The notes under the pieces: generated by a model
Told to the model about the DNA's origin: nothing
The model's input: the letters and a program-made list of their open reading frames with translations, nothing else
Databases searched by the model: none
From: Leptobrachium leishanense
Taxonomy: Eukaryota; Chordata; Amphibia; Anura; Megophryidae
Length of the DNA: 64,000 bases
NCBI GenBank assembly: GCA_009667805.1
Contig: CM019064.1
Coordinates: forward strand, 268,937,662 to 269,001,661
Reading direction: 5' to 3'
Shown: positions 24,169 through 34,980 of the stretch, piece by piece
Position numbering within the stretch: the stretch's first letter is position 1
Layout: every line of letters starts with the position of its first letter
Position numbers and translations under genes: made by a program

Positions 24169-24539
24169 ATTTGGGACGCCTTTGGGGTGTAACGGACTCC
24201 TAGGAATGATTCAAACCTTCTGATCTAACCCCAGCATATCATCGGCTCCTTTAGTGCCTTTGTTTGTTAGTATGTCTGTGTTTCGTGTTGTCCAGTAATG
24301 TCGTTGTCTTTGTGTGGTTTGTCCCCTCCCCCTCCTAGTGTGTCCTTCACCTTTGATACAGTATATCTTTCTTTTCTCATTTTCTCCTTTCACTCTACTG
24401 CTCTATGCAGTACGTTATGCTTATGTGTTCTCAAACAATCGAGTTGGGAGTAGATCTTCACTCATTCAGAATTTGTATTGCTGTTTATTTGATCTGCCCT
24501 GACCTCTATAAATAAAGTCTTAAAAAAAAGTGTACCTGA

Positions 24540-25083
24540 ATTACATTTTATTAAAGTATATTTTAATATTTATCATATGATTTATTTTTTATAAAATAAT
24601 TTAATAATCTAATTTAAAAAAGTATATTTTAATGCATATTTATTTCAATTGTTAATCACATTTACATGAATGTATAATTTATATTAAAATACTATTTTAA
24701 TAATCCATAATTATTTTTGAATTCTATTGCTGTGGAGCTCTGTGATACACTCTTACACACTGCACATTACTGTGAGTTTTATTGTTGTGCCACTCTGTGA
24801 TACGCATCAACATGTTTTGGTGGGCATGGGGGGTCAGTATTTCATCCTTGGATCCAGGCACCACAATGTCTTGTGCTGGCCCTGCTCCAGTCCATATCAA
24901 TATATTAATCCGGCCCTGCGTGTTTGCATATCGGAGTGGGCCGGTCTGGATGAAGTCCAGGGCTGTTTTTTTGTCCCAGTCCAGCCCTGCTTCTCTATGG
25001 GGATTTGCTCTGCCTTCGAACAGCAGCTGGAACTACTTGCTGGCAGTTCGCCAAAATTTGTGTGTGAGCATATCACAGAGCTC
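24540..25083. other. AT-rich spacer and hAT/MITE fragments, no gene
   Basis: The first ~180 bp are very AT-rich. Bases 24727-24830 (tgatacactcttacacactg, attactgtgagttttattg) resemble the repeated segment at 63040-63180. Bases 24985-25065 (cttctctatggggattt, cagttcgccaaaatttg) are a scrap of the CAGGGTTATTC family. Confidence 0.55.
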
Positions 25084-25490
25084 CAGTGGTGTACTTAGGG
25101 GAGGGACGGGCCGCCCCAGGTACCAGTGATTATTAGAGTGTCATTAGGGGGTACTAGGAGGTGGCACTGTCACTGTGTGTCACTGTGTGCCTTGAGCTGT
25201 GTTCTCAAACAACGAGCAGTGGAGCAGGGCGTTTGCATTAGGAGAATAAAAATCCCCCTCTCCTCCCTCCATAGCTCCTCCCCTGCCCTGCAGCAGCTCT
25301 AGGAGAGGGGAGGGGGATGTGATTTGTGTGCAGAGAAAGTGAAGATGATAGTAAACGGCAGGTAAAGGGGGGAGGGTTTATCAGCAGAATATGAAGCCCT
25401 GTCTGCTTAGTGCTGTTTGAAGTGGACCTTTCCTTAACCAGCACTACACTGATCAGAAATTTGTCACTGAGCTGCCTGGCTCCTGGTGAG

Positions 25491-26727
25491 TAGGGATGAG
25501 CTGTTCAGTTCGATGTGTTCGGAGTTGATTCGAACATCGCCAGTTCGTATGTTTGTGAACTTCGAACATTTCCGCGTGTTCGCATGTTCACCCACAATGC
25601 ACCACAATGGACCACAATGCACTTTTCCACTGGCCTGAAGCTTGTAATTGGCTACAGCCTGCACTTGACCACAGTTTAGGTGCAAGACAGGTGCAAAACT
25701 ATGCCAATCACGGCTCAGAGTCCTGATTGGGAAAATTTGGGGGCAATGGGGTCCCGCAGCACACTATATAAGGCTTCACACTGCCTTCAGCATGTGTTTT
25801 TTGAGAGGAGATTGTTGTGTTAGTGTGTGTTCTCACTGCCAGTCTGCCAGCAGCTATTGGGGGGTCTCATTTCTACAAAATATCTGGGAATTGTTGTAAT
25901 CTTTGTGTTCTCACTCACAGCAGCAATTGTGGGGGTCTAACCTTGCACTCTTCCACAATACCACAAAGGGGTTACGGTGTGAAGGCACTTGCTGCTGCCA
26001 AAGGCACAATATTTGGGTGCACTGACACTGACGCCTATATTACCAGATTTATATCATTTTAATTTTTTGGACCGCAGGGTCCAACCCTGCACTCTTCCAC
26101 AATACCACAGAAGGGTTACGGTGTGACAGCACTGTTGCCGACACTAAAGGCCCAATTTTAGAGCACCTATTGTTACTTTCATCCAAAGCCTGCATAAGTG
26201 TCACCATAATTTAGCCAAAAAGTCACTATACTTGTTCTGCGTGTCCTAAAATATCTCCTTTTTTAGTACAGACTGCCGCCCGAAGCAGTTGTTTATGAAT
26301 AGATTAAAGGAAAACCATTTACCGTCATTTGAAATGTCATTTTTTTTTAAAAATGTTTCTATACATCCTACAAATCCGCCACTTCACGGGCAGGTTATGG
26401 GGACCTCCTAGCCACGATATTTGAAGGAATTTTTCATTTTTATTTTTAACCCTTATTTCATGGAAAACTCACTGTCCCTTTAAAAATGTTTTTTTTTAAA
26501 ACTTTTTTTCTTTGTTTCCTGTCCCCCAGGGCACTACCCGGACCCCCATACACCTTTTATGGCAAATATCTTGCATATATGCCCTCTTGCAGGGCACTCT
26601 AAAAATCGAACTTTCGAGTCCCATTGACTTGCATTGAGTTTGGTTCGTGTTCGCGTTCGAACTCAAACTTTTGAAATTGTTCGTGTTCGAATGCGAACCG
26701 AACACGGGGGTGTTCGGCTCATCCCTA
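25491..26727 (+). mobile_element. Non-autonomous hAT, internal-deletion derivative of the 1151-9330 element
   Basis: The ends TAGGGATGAGCTGTTC and GTTCGGCTCATCCCTA are inverted and flanked by a perfect 8-bp duplication ctggtgag (25483-25490, 26728-26735). The first ~430 bp match, in reverse, the 5' arm at 8890-9330. The rest from about 25930 matches the 3' arm at 1160-2950, including tggggacctcctagccac. All transposase coding sequence is missing. Such deletion products depend on transposase supplied in trans. Confidence 0.9.
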
Positions 26728-26877
26728 CTGGTGAGGTCCTGCATAGAGGGGGCCAGGCTGCATTCACTGCATTACCAGGGAATAGGCAGCCCAGGGTAAA
26801 CAGGGACACGGAAGAGGGAGTCTTAAAAATCTGGAATAGTAAAAAAAAAAGACCATGGCAGCATCTCATACCTGCAA

Positions 26878-27300
26878 AACACACACACCAACTCCAATCC
26901 ACAAAACCAGCCACCCAGCACACACACACAACTCCCGCTACATAAAAACAGCCGCCCAGCGCACACACACAACTCCCACTACACAAAAACAGCCACCCAG
27001 CGCACACACACAACTCCCATCACACAGCATCAGCCACCCACACACACACAGCACCAGCTACCCATACACACACACACACAGCTTCCATCACACAAAACCA
27101 GCCACCCACACACACAACTCCCACCACACAAAACCAGCCGTCCATACAACTCCATCACACAAAACCAACACACAACTCCCATTACAGAAAACCAGCCACC
27201 AACACACAACCATCCACCCACACACACAACTCCTATCACACAAAACCAGCCACCCCAACACACTCAGAACTCCCATCAACAAAACCAGCCACATGTGTAC
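26878..27300. repeat. CA-rich minisatellite, ~33-36-bp unit
   Basis: Diverged units of the form cacacaactcccatcacaca plus aaaccagccaccca repeat about a dozen times. Long forward and reverse open frames with simple repeated words are artefacts of this array. Confidence 0.85.
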
Positions 27301-27469
27301 TTTTAGAGAAAAAGGGGGGGTATATCTCTGTCGGGCGCTACCTGTATATATGGGTCTCTCACACTTCGTAGAGTGGAGTGGGGAGCCTTTAGTGCTGAAA
27401 TGTAATGGTGTACGCTTGCCACATGTGTTGTATCCAGTGAATATATTGATATTCAGTGGATGTATTTGT

Positions 27470-27890
27470 GGTCTATGGTCAAAATGCAGTACGGACATCG
27501 TCAGTACGGATGACGCAGTAGTGGTCACACAGTCCGTTTTTTCACTGAAGTTATTTTTTGACGGATGTAGGAGGGGAAAATAAATTGCAATGAAAAAACA
27601 TTCTGTCCGTCAAAAATGCTGGACGTATAAATGCAGTCCATCTGACCACGCTCCATCACTCACACACAAAGCTATGCAGACGTTGTGGACGTGGCGCACT
27701 CCGCACGTCCGTTCTAGCAGTATTACGTTCTTGCCTAACCTGCGTCTGTTTGCCGCGGCCGTTGTGCGTCCGCAGTTCAGTGCGGACGTACTTCATGTGT
27801 CAGGCTCCAATGGACTTACTTTCATGCTATCACGGACGTACTTTTAGGCGCAATCACGGACGTGAACACTACGCTCGTCTGACCCCAGCC
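27470..27890. mobile_element. Harbinger-like MITE, inverted relative to 2211-2637
   Basis: The right terminus cgtctgaccccagcc at 27876-27890 is intact. The left terminus is degraded (ggtctatggtcaaaatgc). The interior, with aacattctgtccgtcaaaaa and ctggacgtataaatgcagtc, matches the reverse complement of 2211-2637 over nearly its whole length. Confidence 0.7.
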
Positions 27891-27924
27891 TTATTGCACA
27901 GCACAGAAGAGGCATGATCCACCA

Positions 27925-28030
27925 ACGGCAGATTCATAATATATCATTGTTATATGTATACGTCATGTCCTGCCAGAATGCTGTAACTAAAAATATTTTT
28001 TAACATTTTAAAAAGTGCGTGCGATTTTAC
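27925..28030. mobile_element. Fragment of the piggyBac-like repeat at 33779
   Basis: agattcataata, ttgttatatgtatacgt and atgtcctgcc are shared in order with 33920-33990. Termini are absent. Confidence 0.45.
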
Positions 28031-28219
28031 ATTTTAAAGTTAGGGGGGTGCCAAATGTACTAGGTACGCCCCTGCGCCTCACCGGAGTTAACCCCCTCCC
28101 GACAGGCGCCACCTACCTGACATTAAGGGGTTAATCAGTGAATTGATGTCAGCATCCTGCATGCAAATGATAGTATACTGCAGGAAATCATACTGGCCAA
28201 ACTGGTCAATTGATCATAA

Positions 28220-28341
28220 CTTTGTATTTCTGTAACAACTGTAACCATTCAATGTTCTTGAACCCAGGACATACATGAAAACGAGAGAAATCTCGATGTA
28301 TCCTTCCTGGTAAAATCCTTTGCAAATAAATAAATAAATAA
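28220..28341 (+). mobile_element. L2 LINE 3' end fragment
   Basis: Words such as gttcttgaacccaggacata and atgtatccttcctggtaaaa, with an (AAAT)n tail, match the end of the L2 at 13900-14020. Confidence 0.75.
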
Positions 28342-29070
28342 AGAATGTTACATATTCATGGAAGCACTAACTGCAGTACAGAGAAATCAAATTTACTAGT
28401 TAAGCCAGTTTGCACATTTATATTTTGGCTAACATGTATAATATACACATATTGTCATGAAGCGTGTATATATATATGTGTTGAAGTAAATAGTTCTCTG
28501 ACATCTGAGGTACATTATACAGATTCCTTGGTTCTTTTTGAGGCGTACTAATTGAATTTTTAAATGAGACGTTGTGATTGTATATGACGGATTCACCTTA
28601 AGCATCTGCTCTGCCAGAATAATGAAATGTGAGCTGCTGAATCTGATACATTGTTGCATTGAACTCTACTAACTAAGGTCAGGAACAAATTAGTTTGATA
28701 TTAACAGTCTTCTACTCATTTCAACCTAGATAGAGAAATCACCAGAGAAAATCCTCAGTTGTTGCTTAGTGAATTAACAGGTTAGTGTTATGATATCAGC
28801 ATACTCTTTGTCACACTGGTGCTTGATCTCGTTAATGTAACTGTATGTCTTCTATCAATGACATTACAAACTGCAATGATTTCAGGTGACATTTTAGTGA
28901 CATGTGTACATCAATTTTGGCAACGTGAACCACATGGCCTGTGTGTTCCCAGTGAGTAATCAAATAACCTTGGATACAATGTAAACTCCATGATTATTGG
29001 CATTCCAAGCGAAGAAACGCCGCTCTAATTAGTATTTTGGATAATAGATTGATTTGGTAAAATTTACCCT
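28342..29070. other. No gene or clear repeat seen
   Basis: Apparently single-copy AT-rich sequence with a short (TA)n near 28466-28478. No coding sequence can be supported. Confidence 0.45.
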
Positions 29071-29111
29071 TAAGGCTGGGGTCAGACTAACGCATTTTTA
29101 ACGTGCGTTAA

Positions 29112-29921
29112 GGCTAGGGTCAGACTAACGCAGTATGAACGTGCATTTAGCAGCACTTAGGCTAGGGTCAGACGAAAGCATTTTTCCCCGCGAACGTGAA
29201 AAAGTGCGTCCGAACGCATTGACGTATTTTTTCACGGAATGCGCAAAAACGGTCAGACGACACGCATTTTCGGGCGTGATTTTGTACGGATCGTCAATAA
29301 AACTCTTTTTGCATCTGGACGTTATGTATCTCCTAATCACGCAAACACGGCTCTATGCCGCAGCTGCGCACTCAGTATGTCAGTACTAGCGGTTCAGCGT
29401 TCTCAGAAAAATTCGTTCAAATTCCAATTGCGTTGCACGACCGGACTTTTGTGCGGCCGTACATCGTATATTGGCCGTCATTGCCCGTCATCTGCTGCTA
29501 GTGCGGCCGTGATTATGTGCGCCAGAACGCACGTTAAAAGTGCGCTGGTCTGACCCCAGCCTAAATCACAGCCGTGCTAGCAGCAAATGACGTCCAATGC
29601 CGGGCAGCATACGAACTTGCGCAACGCAAGTGGCAAACGAACGCATTTTTTCGAGAACGTGATACCGCTAGTACTGACGTACAGAGTGCGCTGCGTCCAC
29701 TAGCGGCGTGTGTGCGTGATTCGGAGACGTCAGACGCTGCTAATGTCCGGCCAACATAACGTCCAGACGCAAAAAGGGTTTTATTGATGATCCGTACAAA
29801 ATCACAGACGAAAATGCGCATCGTATGACTGCTATTGCGTATTCCGTGAAAAAATACGTCCATTCGTTCGAACTCACTTTTTCACGGACGACGCGAAAAA
29901 TGCGTTAGTCTGACCCTAGCC
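29112..29921. mobile_element. Middle copy (B) of the nested MITE
   Basis: It begins GGCTAGGGTCAGACTAACGC and ends tctgaccctagcc, with TAA on each side (29109-29111, 29922-29924). It is interrupted after 48 bp by copy C and resumes near 29565 with atcacagccgtgctagcagc, matching the corresponding place in the uninterrupted copy at 30955-31378. Confidence 0.8.
29160..29561. mobile_element. Innermost copy (C) of the nested MITE
   Basis: Ends are GGCTAGGGTCAGACG and GTCTGACCCCAGCC, 402 bp apart. Flanks are TTA on the left and TAA on the right. It is uninterrupted and internally carries cgtccgaacgcattgacg and tgcggccgtacatcgtatat. Confidence 0.8.
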
Positions 29922-30286
29922 TAAGGCGCACTCAATCACGACCGCAGTAGCAGCAAATGACGAGCAATGACAGCCAATATATGACGCAAGCGGCAAACAA
30001 ACACATTTTTTCGAGAACGCAGAACCGCTAGTACTGACGTACAAAGTGCACTGCGTCCGCATAGCGGCGTGTGTGCGTGATTAGGAGACGTCAGACGCTG
30101 CTCATGTCCGGCCAACGTAACATCCAGACACCCAAAGTTTCCTGGTTTGGATCCGTAAAAAAATCACGCACGAAAATGCGCATCGTATGACCGTTTTCGC
30201 GCATTCCGTGAAAAAATACGTCAATGCGTTCGGACGCACTTTTTGACGGTCGCTGCGAATAATGCGTACGTTTGACCCTAGTCTAA

Positions 30287-30771
30287 ATTCTTCAAAGCAG
30301 TCTAGGAAACAATGATACAGCGATGTGGCATTTCTGACAAATCCTGGAAATCTCAGAACAAAATGTATTTTTCTAAAGTTACAAGTGGAGATTAGTCCCA
30401 GTGATCCAGCTCCGCTTCCACTTCACATCATCATCAAACTGTGTATCTTCTCAGTCAGTGGGGAAGAGACACAGCTGCACATAAATCAATAAGTAAAAAG
30501 CAGACAGGCAGCTAGCCAGCTGCAACGCAGTGGGAGGAGATGAGGCACCTCTACAATACAACAGACTAATTGCACACGTCTCCACATTATAAATGCAGAC
30601 ATGGAGCAGAACAGCAGCTTATGCACAAACCAAGATAAAAAAAAACATTTTTTTTTCTGACCTAAAAGACTTGCGTCTTTTTTTCTGTCCTTGTTGATAA
30701 TTTCTAAATATATTGGAGACCCTGCTTATATATAAAGAAAAACTTGATCCTCCCTGACTTTGCAATACCTT
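30287..30771. other. No gene seen
   Basis: Ordinary AT-rich sequence with a poly-A/poly-T stretch near 30638-30656. No repeat family recognised. Confidence 0.45.
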
Positions 30772-30953
30772 CAAGGTTATTCAGAGAAAGGTGAAACTCT
30801 GGAGAACTTTTGGAGAAGTGAAAATTCTAGGTCAAAATAGCCAAACCAGAAAAATTCTCCCATTAATCTCACTTTCCAAATCAGCTATTTTGAGCTAGAA
30901 TTTTCACTTCTCCAAAAGTTCTCCAGAGTTTCACCTTTCTCTGAATAACCCTG
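30772..30953. mobile_element. 182-bp foldback MITE
   Basis: Arms caaggttattcagagaaagg and cctttctctgaataaccctg are inverted. Nearly the entire element is palindromic, with gagaacttttggagaagtga pairing with tcacttctccaaaagttctc. It directly abuts the Harbinger-like MITE at 30955, and no flanking duplication is visible. Confidence 0.75.
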
Positions 30954-30954
30954 A

Positions 30955-31378
30955 GGCTAGGGTCAGACGAAAGCAGTTTTAACGTGCGTTTAACCGCATG
31001 AAATCATGGCCGTGCTAGCAGCAAATGACGTCCAATGCCGGGGAACACACGAAGTACGGCCGCACAAATGTTCGTCCGCGCAACGCAAGTGGCAAACGAA
31101 CGCATTTTGTCGAGAACATGATACCGCTAGTACAGACGTACAGAGTGCGCTGCGTCCGCTAGCGGCGTGTGTGCGTGATTTGGAGATGTCAGACACTGCT
31201 AATGTCCGGCCAACATAACGTCCAGACGCAAAAGTGTTTTATTGATGATCCGTACAAAATCACGAACGCAAATGCGCATCGTATGACCGCTATCGCGTAC
31301 TCCGTGAAAAAATGCGTCCATTCGTTCGAACGCACTTTTTCACAGACAACGCGAAAATGCGTTCGTCTGACCCTAGCC
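30955..31378. mobile_element. Harbinger-like MITE, uninterrupted copy
   Basis: The ends ggctagggtcagacgaaagc and gttcgtctgaccctagcc are flanked by TGA at 30952-30954 and 31379-31381, again a 3-bp duplication. At 424 bp it serves as the reference for copies A-C. Confidence 0.8.
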
Positions 31379-31433
31379 TGATAGTTTATGCACTTAAACA
31401 GAGGTTCCAGGTTACTATGTGCACAATACACTT

Positions 31434-32222
31434 ACTGGGTGAATTTCCCCATACGGTTTAATTTTGGGGTCATTTGGCGATTCAGAAAGCAGGCAGTTCG
31501 CCAAATTTTGGTGACTTGCCAGCAAAATACGGTGCCTGTTCGACCGCAGTGAAATCGCCATAGAGAAGTAATGGTTAATCTATTCAGAGACACCGAACAG
31601 CAGAGAAATGTCAGTGAAATGCCTTGATGTTTGGTGGTTTCATGCATCAGGTTTAATCAGGCGAATCCCATAGGTTTCAATGTTAAAAATATTCCTGTTT
31701 TTTTCAATATCTATTAAACTGTTTATTCTTTTAATTTTTTTCACCAATTTTTTTTCCCAGATTTTTTTTAAATAGTGTTTTCTTTTCCTGTAACAGACCT
31801 TTTTATAATAATTCATAGGACCTTATTAGTTAAATCCAGACATTTTTTTGTCCAGTAACTTTTTTTTTTGCAAACAGCATTTCAAATTTGACACTTTCAA
31901 TCGTTTTTGGGTTTTTTTACCCCTATTTGTCAGCTTGTTGGGTTATTCCAGCGGCTGGTCGGTGCTGTGTTCGGTGGAATGCGGGCTTTTTCCAGACACG
32001 TTCAGGGGGTTTGCGTTGGCTTATCGAATCCGATTTTGCGTCATTTTTGTTTTTTAAATCAGCGGTTTTGCAGCAGCTTTTCCCTGCATTTCAGGGAAAG
32101 TCAGGACCCTGCCGTGAATGCTGAATTCATCACAGGGTCGGGGAATTTGATTCCCTGAAGTGAGGGGAACGAGAGAGCATTGAAATGTCAGTGACATTTC
32201 GGTGCTATCTGAATAACCACTC
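31434..32222 (+). mobile_element. CAGGGTTATTC-family copy, diverged
   Basis: cggtttaattttggggtc, ggcgattcagaaagcaggca and, at the end, tgctatctgaataacc show the family layout with worn termini. Open frames at 31848-32158 are short and unconserved. Confidence 0.6.
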
Positions 32223-32269
32223 TAGCCTAACTGTACATTTATTTAAAGGGTTAAGAATAAAATTATAAA

Positions 32270-32425
32270 TTCATGAAAAGCAAAGTTACAGTTACAAGCA
32301 TTTATAAAGTGCCAACAAGTTCCGTAGTGCTGTACAAAGGGAGAGACAGAATAACAAATATACATGCACATAACACCCACAGAACAGTAGGAGAGCTTAC
32401 AATCTAGGAGGAGAGGGGTGACACA
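32270..32425 (-). mobile_element. L2-type LINE 3' end fragment
   Basis: Reading the minus strand, ttgtacagcactacggaact and ttggcactttataaatgc correspond to the 3' end of the L2 subfamily at 46700 and 60262. The 5' portion is absent. Confidence 0.6.
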
Positions 32426-32673
32426 AAGTAAATTGCTTTGCATATGTAATTAATTAAATATTCTCTCTAATGATGCTGAAATAGCTGTGTTTATTGTATA
32501 ATTGGATTCTTGCTAATTACCAAGCTCTTACATTCATATTGTATATGAGTCACTGAGAAAACAACCTGCCTGACCCTTTTCTTTATGTATTTATATCTTT
32601 CTTGCATTACAATAGGAGAAATTCATTGAAATGTTTTTTTCCCACAATAAAAATTGACTCTTCACCTCATTAA

Positions 32674-33105
32674 CAGGGTTACTCCCAGAGCCGAATTTGC
32701 ACCGAAATGGAACTGAACAGTAAATAAATTTCCATGTACGATGCAATTTCGTGGCCATTCGGCTATTCAGAGAGCAGGCAATTCGCCAAATATAGGTGAA
32801 TTGCCAGTGAAATATTGGTGATCTTTGGCAGCAGTGAAATCCCCCATAGAGTGAAATCCCCCATAGAGTGAAATCCCCCATAGCAACGGTTAATCTATTC
32901 AGTGAAATGTCCTGATGTTCAGTGTTTTCATTCGACAGGTTTATTCAGGCGTATCCCATAGGTTTCCATATAAAAAATATTCCTGTTTTTATTCAATGTC
33001 TATTAAACCGCGTATTCTTTTAATTTGCAGCAAAAAGTCTCTTAATTTTTTCTTTTTAGGCACTTTTTTGAATTTTTTTGTCAACATTTTTTTTCAGTTT
33101 TTTTA
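32674..33105 (+). mobile_element. CAGGGTTATTC-family copy, 3'-truncated
   Basis: It begins CAGGGTTACTC preceded by taa, then ggccattcggctattcagag and aggcgtatcccataggtttc follow in family order. Sequence after about 33110 is unrelated. Confidence 0.6.
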
Positions 33106-33774
33106 AACGCTTCGCTGAGCAGGACATGCTCAGCAGATCCTCTCGAACACGCTCAGCTGCCGGAAGACACACTGAGCGTAACCTGACTTTGCAGGGGCAA
33201 TCAGATGGTATTTCGGCTGATCGCTGTGGTCTCCCAGTGCAGGCTGACATCTTTGATAGCCCTGCCTCCGGGACCCCGGCCAGCGGATGTCTGTTTCAGG
33301 CATCCCTTAAGACCCCTCTCTTTTTTTCCATCGCTAGCAGCCACGAAAGAAAGGCAGGCACCTCTGGAGGGGGCACAGTCTGCCCTTCCCAGCAGTGCCC
33401 ATTTTTAACCCCCATAGGTGCTGGATCGCGATCCGGAGCCAATCGGCGCCGGATCATAGTCCCTTCCTGGAGGTGGCTGACATCTTGTATGTCAGCCAAG
33501 CCTCCAGGATCTGCCCACGCCCATTGACGGCATTGCGCTGGACGCGATGATGTCAGTTTGGGAGTTAAACCCTAGATGCCACCTATGGCAGAAATAGGGG
33601 ATGCAAAGGACCCGTGTATCTCCCGGTCAATGGCAGCTAGAGGGCATTCTTGGAAAGGGCATAGCATGACCTTTCCAATGATACCACACATGACCAGATT
33701 TGGTGTAAAACAAAGTTTTTAAAAATAAAAATATATTTTTTTAAAATTTATTAACGCAGCATTATTGTTTACTT
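33106..33774. other. Unassigned repeat-like sequence, no supported gene
   Basis: The 149-codon frame at 33078-33527 has no recognisable domain. Phrases such as cctagatgccacctatggca and gagatacacggg-like words suggest an old DNA-transposon interior. I leave it unassigned. Confidence 0.35.
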
Positions 33775-33778
33775 TTAA

Positions 33779-34578
33779 CCCCTTCACTGCTGAGGCAATT
33801 CACCACTGTGTTCTGAACTCATTTTTACCGCTTTCGCTCATTATGTTTAAACGCGATTTGAAGCCACGTTTTATTATACAACCCAGACATATTATATATC
33901 GTTCTTTCCGGCAGACTCCTCAGATTCATAATACTTCATTATTATATGTATACGTTATGCCCTGCCTGTATATTATAACAAAAACTTCAATAAAATTTGA
34001 ATTTTTAATAATCTACAACGTGTAAAGTGTTTTTTTCACATTTTATCACGCGAGTTTTTGCATTTATATGTTCTATGGGCTGCGCTTGGTAATAAAATTA
34101 GACATGGGGACCGTTCAATTTTTTTGGGGGGAATGACACCCTAGCTGCCATGGTTTGGGAGATAGGGGGTTCCTTTGAACCTCCATATCTCCACTAGGGG
34201 ATTTCCTTGGGAAATCCCTGGGCAGCTAGGGGTTTCGCTGGCTAACTGACATCATTGCACCATGTGCGATGATGTTAGGTAGCCAGGGAGGACCCGGAGG
34301 TGGAGCCGCCATCCAAGATGGCTTCCCCCACTGGAGCTAGGCTGCAATCCAGCGCAGGGTGGCACTGTATCGCAGCCCAGTATGTAAGGAGTTAAAACCA
34401 GGCACCACTTAAAAGGGGATACTCTCCTGCCTGGTTTGAGTGTCTGTGACCTCCCGGAGAGGGATCCGAAAGGATCCCCCCTCCCTTCTGTGCAATGTCC
34501 CAGGGGTCACCCGATGTCCCAGGGGGCACAATGACGTCATTCACTTGGGGCGGCCCTTAAATGACAGCAGTGAAAGGG
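33779..34578. mobile_element. Candidate piggyBac-like MITE
   Basis: TTAA precedes CCCCTTCACTGCTGAGGC at the left. The right end is CAGCAGTGAAAGGG followed by taat. The termini are inverted repeats of a CCC(C)TTTCACTGCTG type, as in TTAA-targeting piggyBac-group elements, but the right TTAA is imperfect. It is 800 bp with no transposase. Confidence 0.45.
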
Positions 34579-34589
34579 TAATAGAGTTT

Positions 34590-34980
34590 TTTTCCCTTTA
34601 ATACACCTTTTTATTATTTATTATAGGACCTTGTATGTTAATTCCAGATATTTTTGTTCAGTAGTTGTTTTGCAAACTGCATTTAAAATTTTAAAAGTTG
34701 TAGTTGTTCATATATTTTTAATCCATTCGTCGGCTTGTCGACTTTTTCTGGCGACTGGACGGCGCTGTGTTCGGTGTATCATCGGCTTTTTTTGGACTCG
34801 TTCGGCAGGTTCTCGGTGGCTTATTGAGTCGGATCCGATGTTTTCCGGCAGGTCCCTGGCAGTTTTTCATATCGGATCTGATAATGTCGGCGGTTTTTCG
34901 TCGCTTTTATTTTTGATTCAGTGGATTTTCCCTGCACTTCCGTCTCCCTGCAGTGAATGCTGAATTCACCGCAGGATAAG
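34590..34980 (+). mobile_element. CAGGGTTATTC-family copy, part 1
   Basis: attataggaccttgtatgtt, cggcgctgtgttcggtgta and gctgaattcaccgcagg follow the order seen at 31800-32140. The copy is split by the segment 34981-35577 and continues at 35578. Confidence 0.55.

Larger units (their letters stand above)
18244..24525 (+). mobile_element. Near full-length L1-like LINE with target duplication
   Basis: A perfect 13-bp duplication aaaagtgtacctg flanks the element (18231-18243 and 24526-24538). It begins GGGGGCGTGGCC, carries ORF1 and ORF2 remnants in order, and ends with aataaagtcttaaaaaaaa. A reverse CR1 fragment of about 790 bp sits between the ORFs. Length without it is about 5.5 kb, right for a vertebrate L1 or Tx1-group element. 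Frameshifts and stops in both ORFs make it inactive, but the clean duplication and complete ends suggest moderate age. Confidence 0.88.
25084..28074. mobile_element. Candidate hAT-like element with nested insertions
   Basis: The left word CAGTGGTGTACTTAGGGG at 25084 and the right word ACTAGGTACGCCCCTG ending at 28074 are near inverted repeats of a CAGGGGCGTACCTAG-type terminus. I see no convincing 8-bp flanking duplication. If real, it encloses the complete hAT derivative, the CA-rich minisatellite and a Harbinger-like MITE. Confidence 0.35.
29074..30283. mobile_element. Outer copy (A) of a three-deep nested MITE
   Basis: Copy A begins GGCTGGGGTCAGACTAACGC at 29074 and ends at 30283 with tttgaccctagtc. 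TAA flanks both sides (29071-29073, 30284-30286). After 38 bp it is interrupted by copy B, and it resumes at about 29925 with ggcgcactcaatcacgacc. Its own length without insertions is about 400 bp. It is non-coding. Confidence 0.8.

Noticed and set aside
26855..27583. 242-codon Thr/His/Ser-rich frame
   Set aside because: It is translation of the CA-rich minisatellite followed by unrelated sequence.
33078..33527. 149-codon open frame as a gene
   Set aside because: It begins in a T-rich transposon tail and shows no domain or relative; other frames are open nearby.
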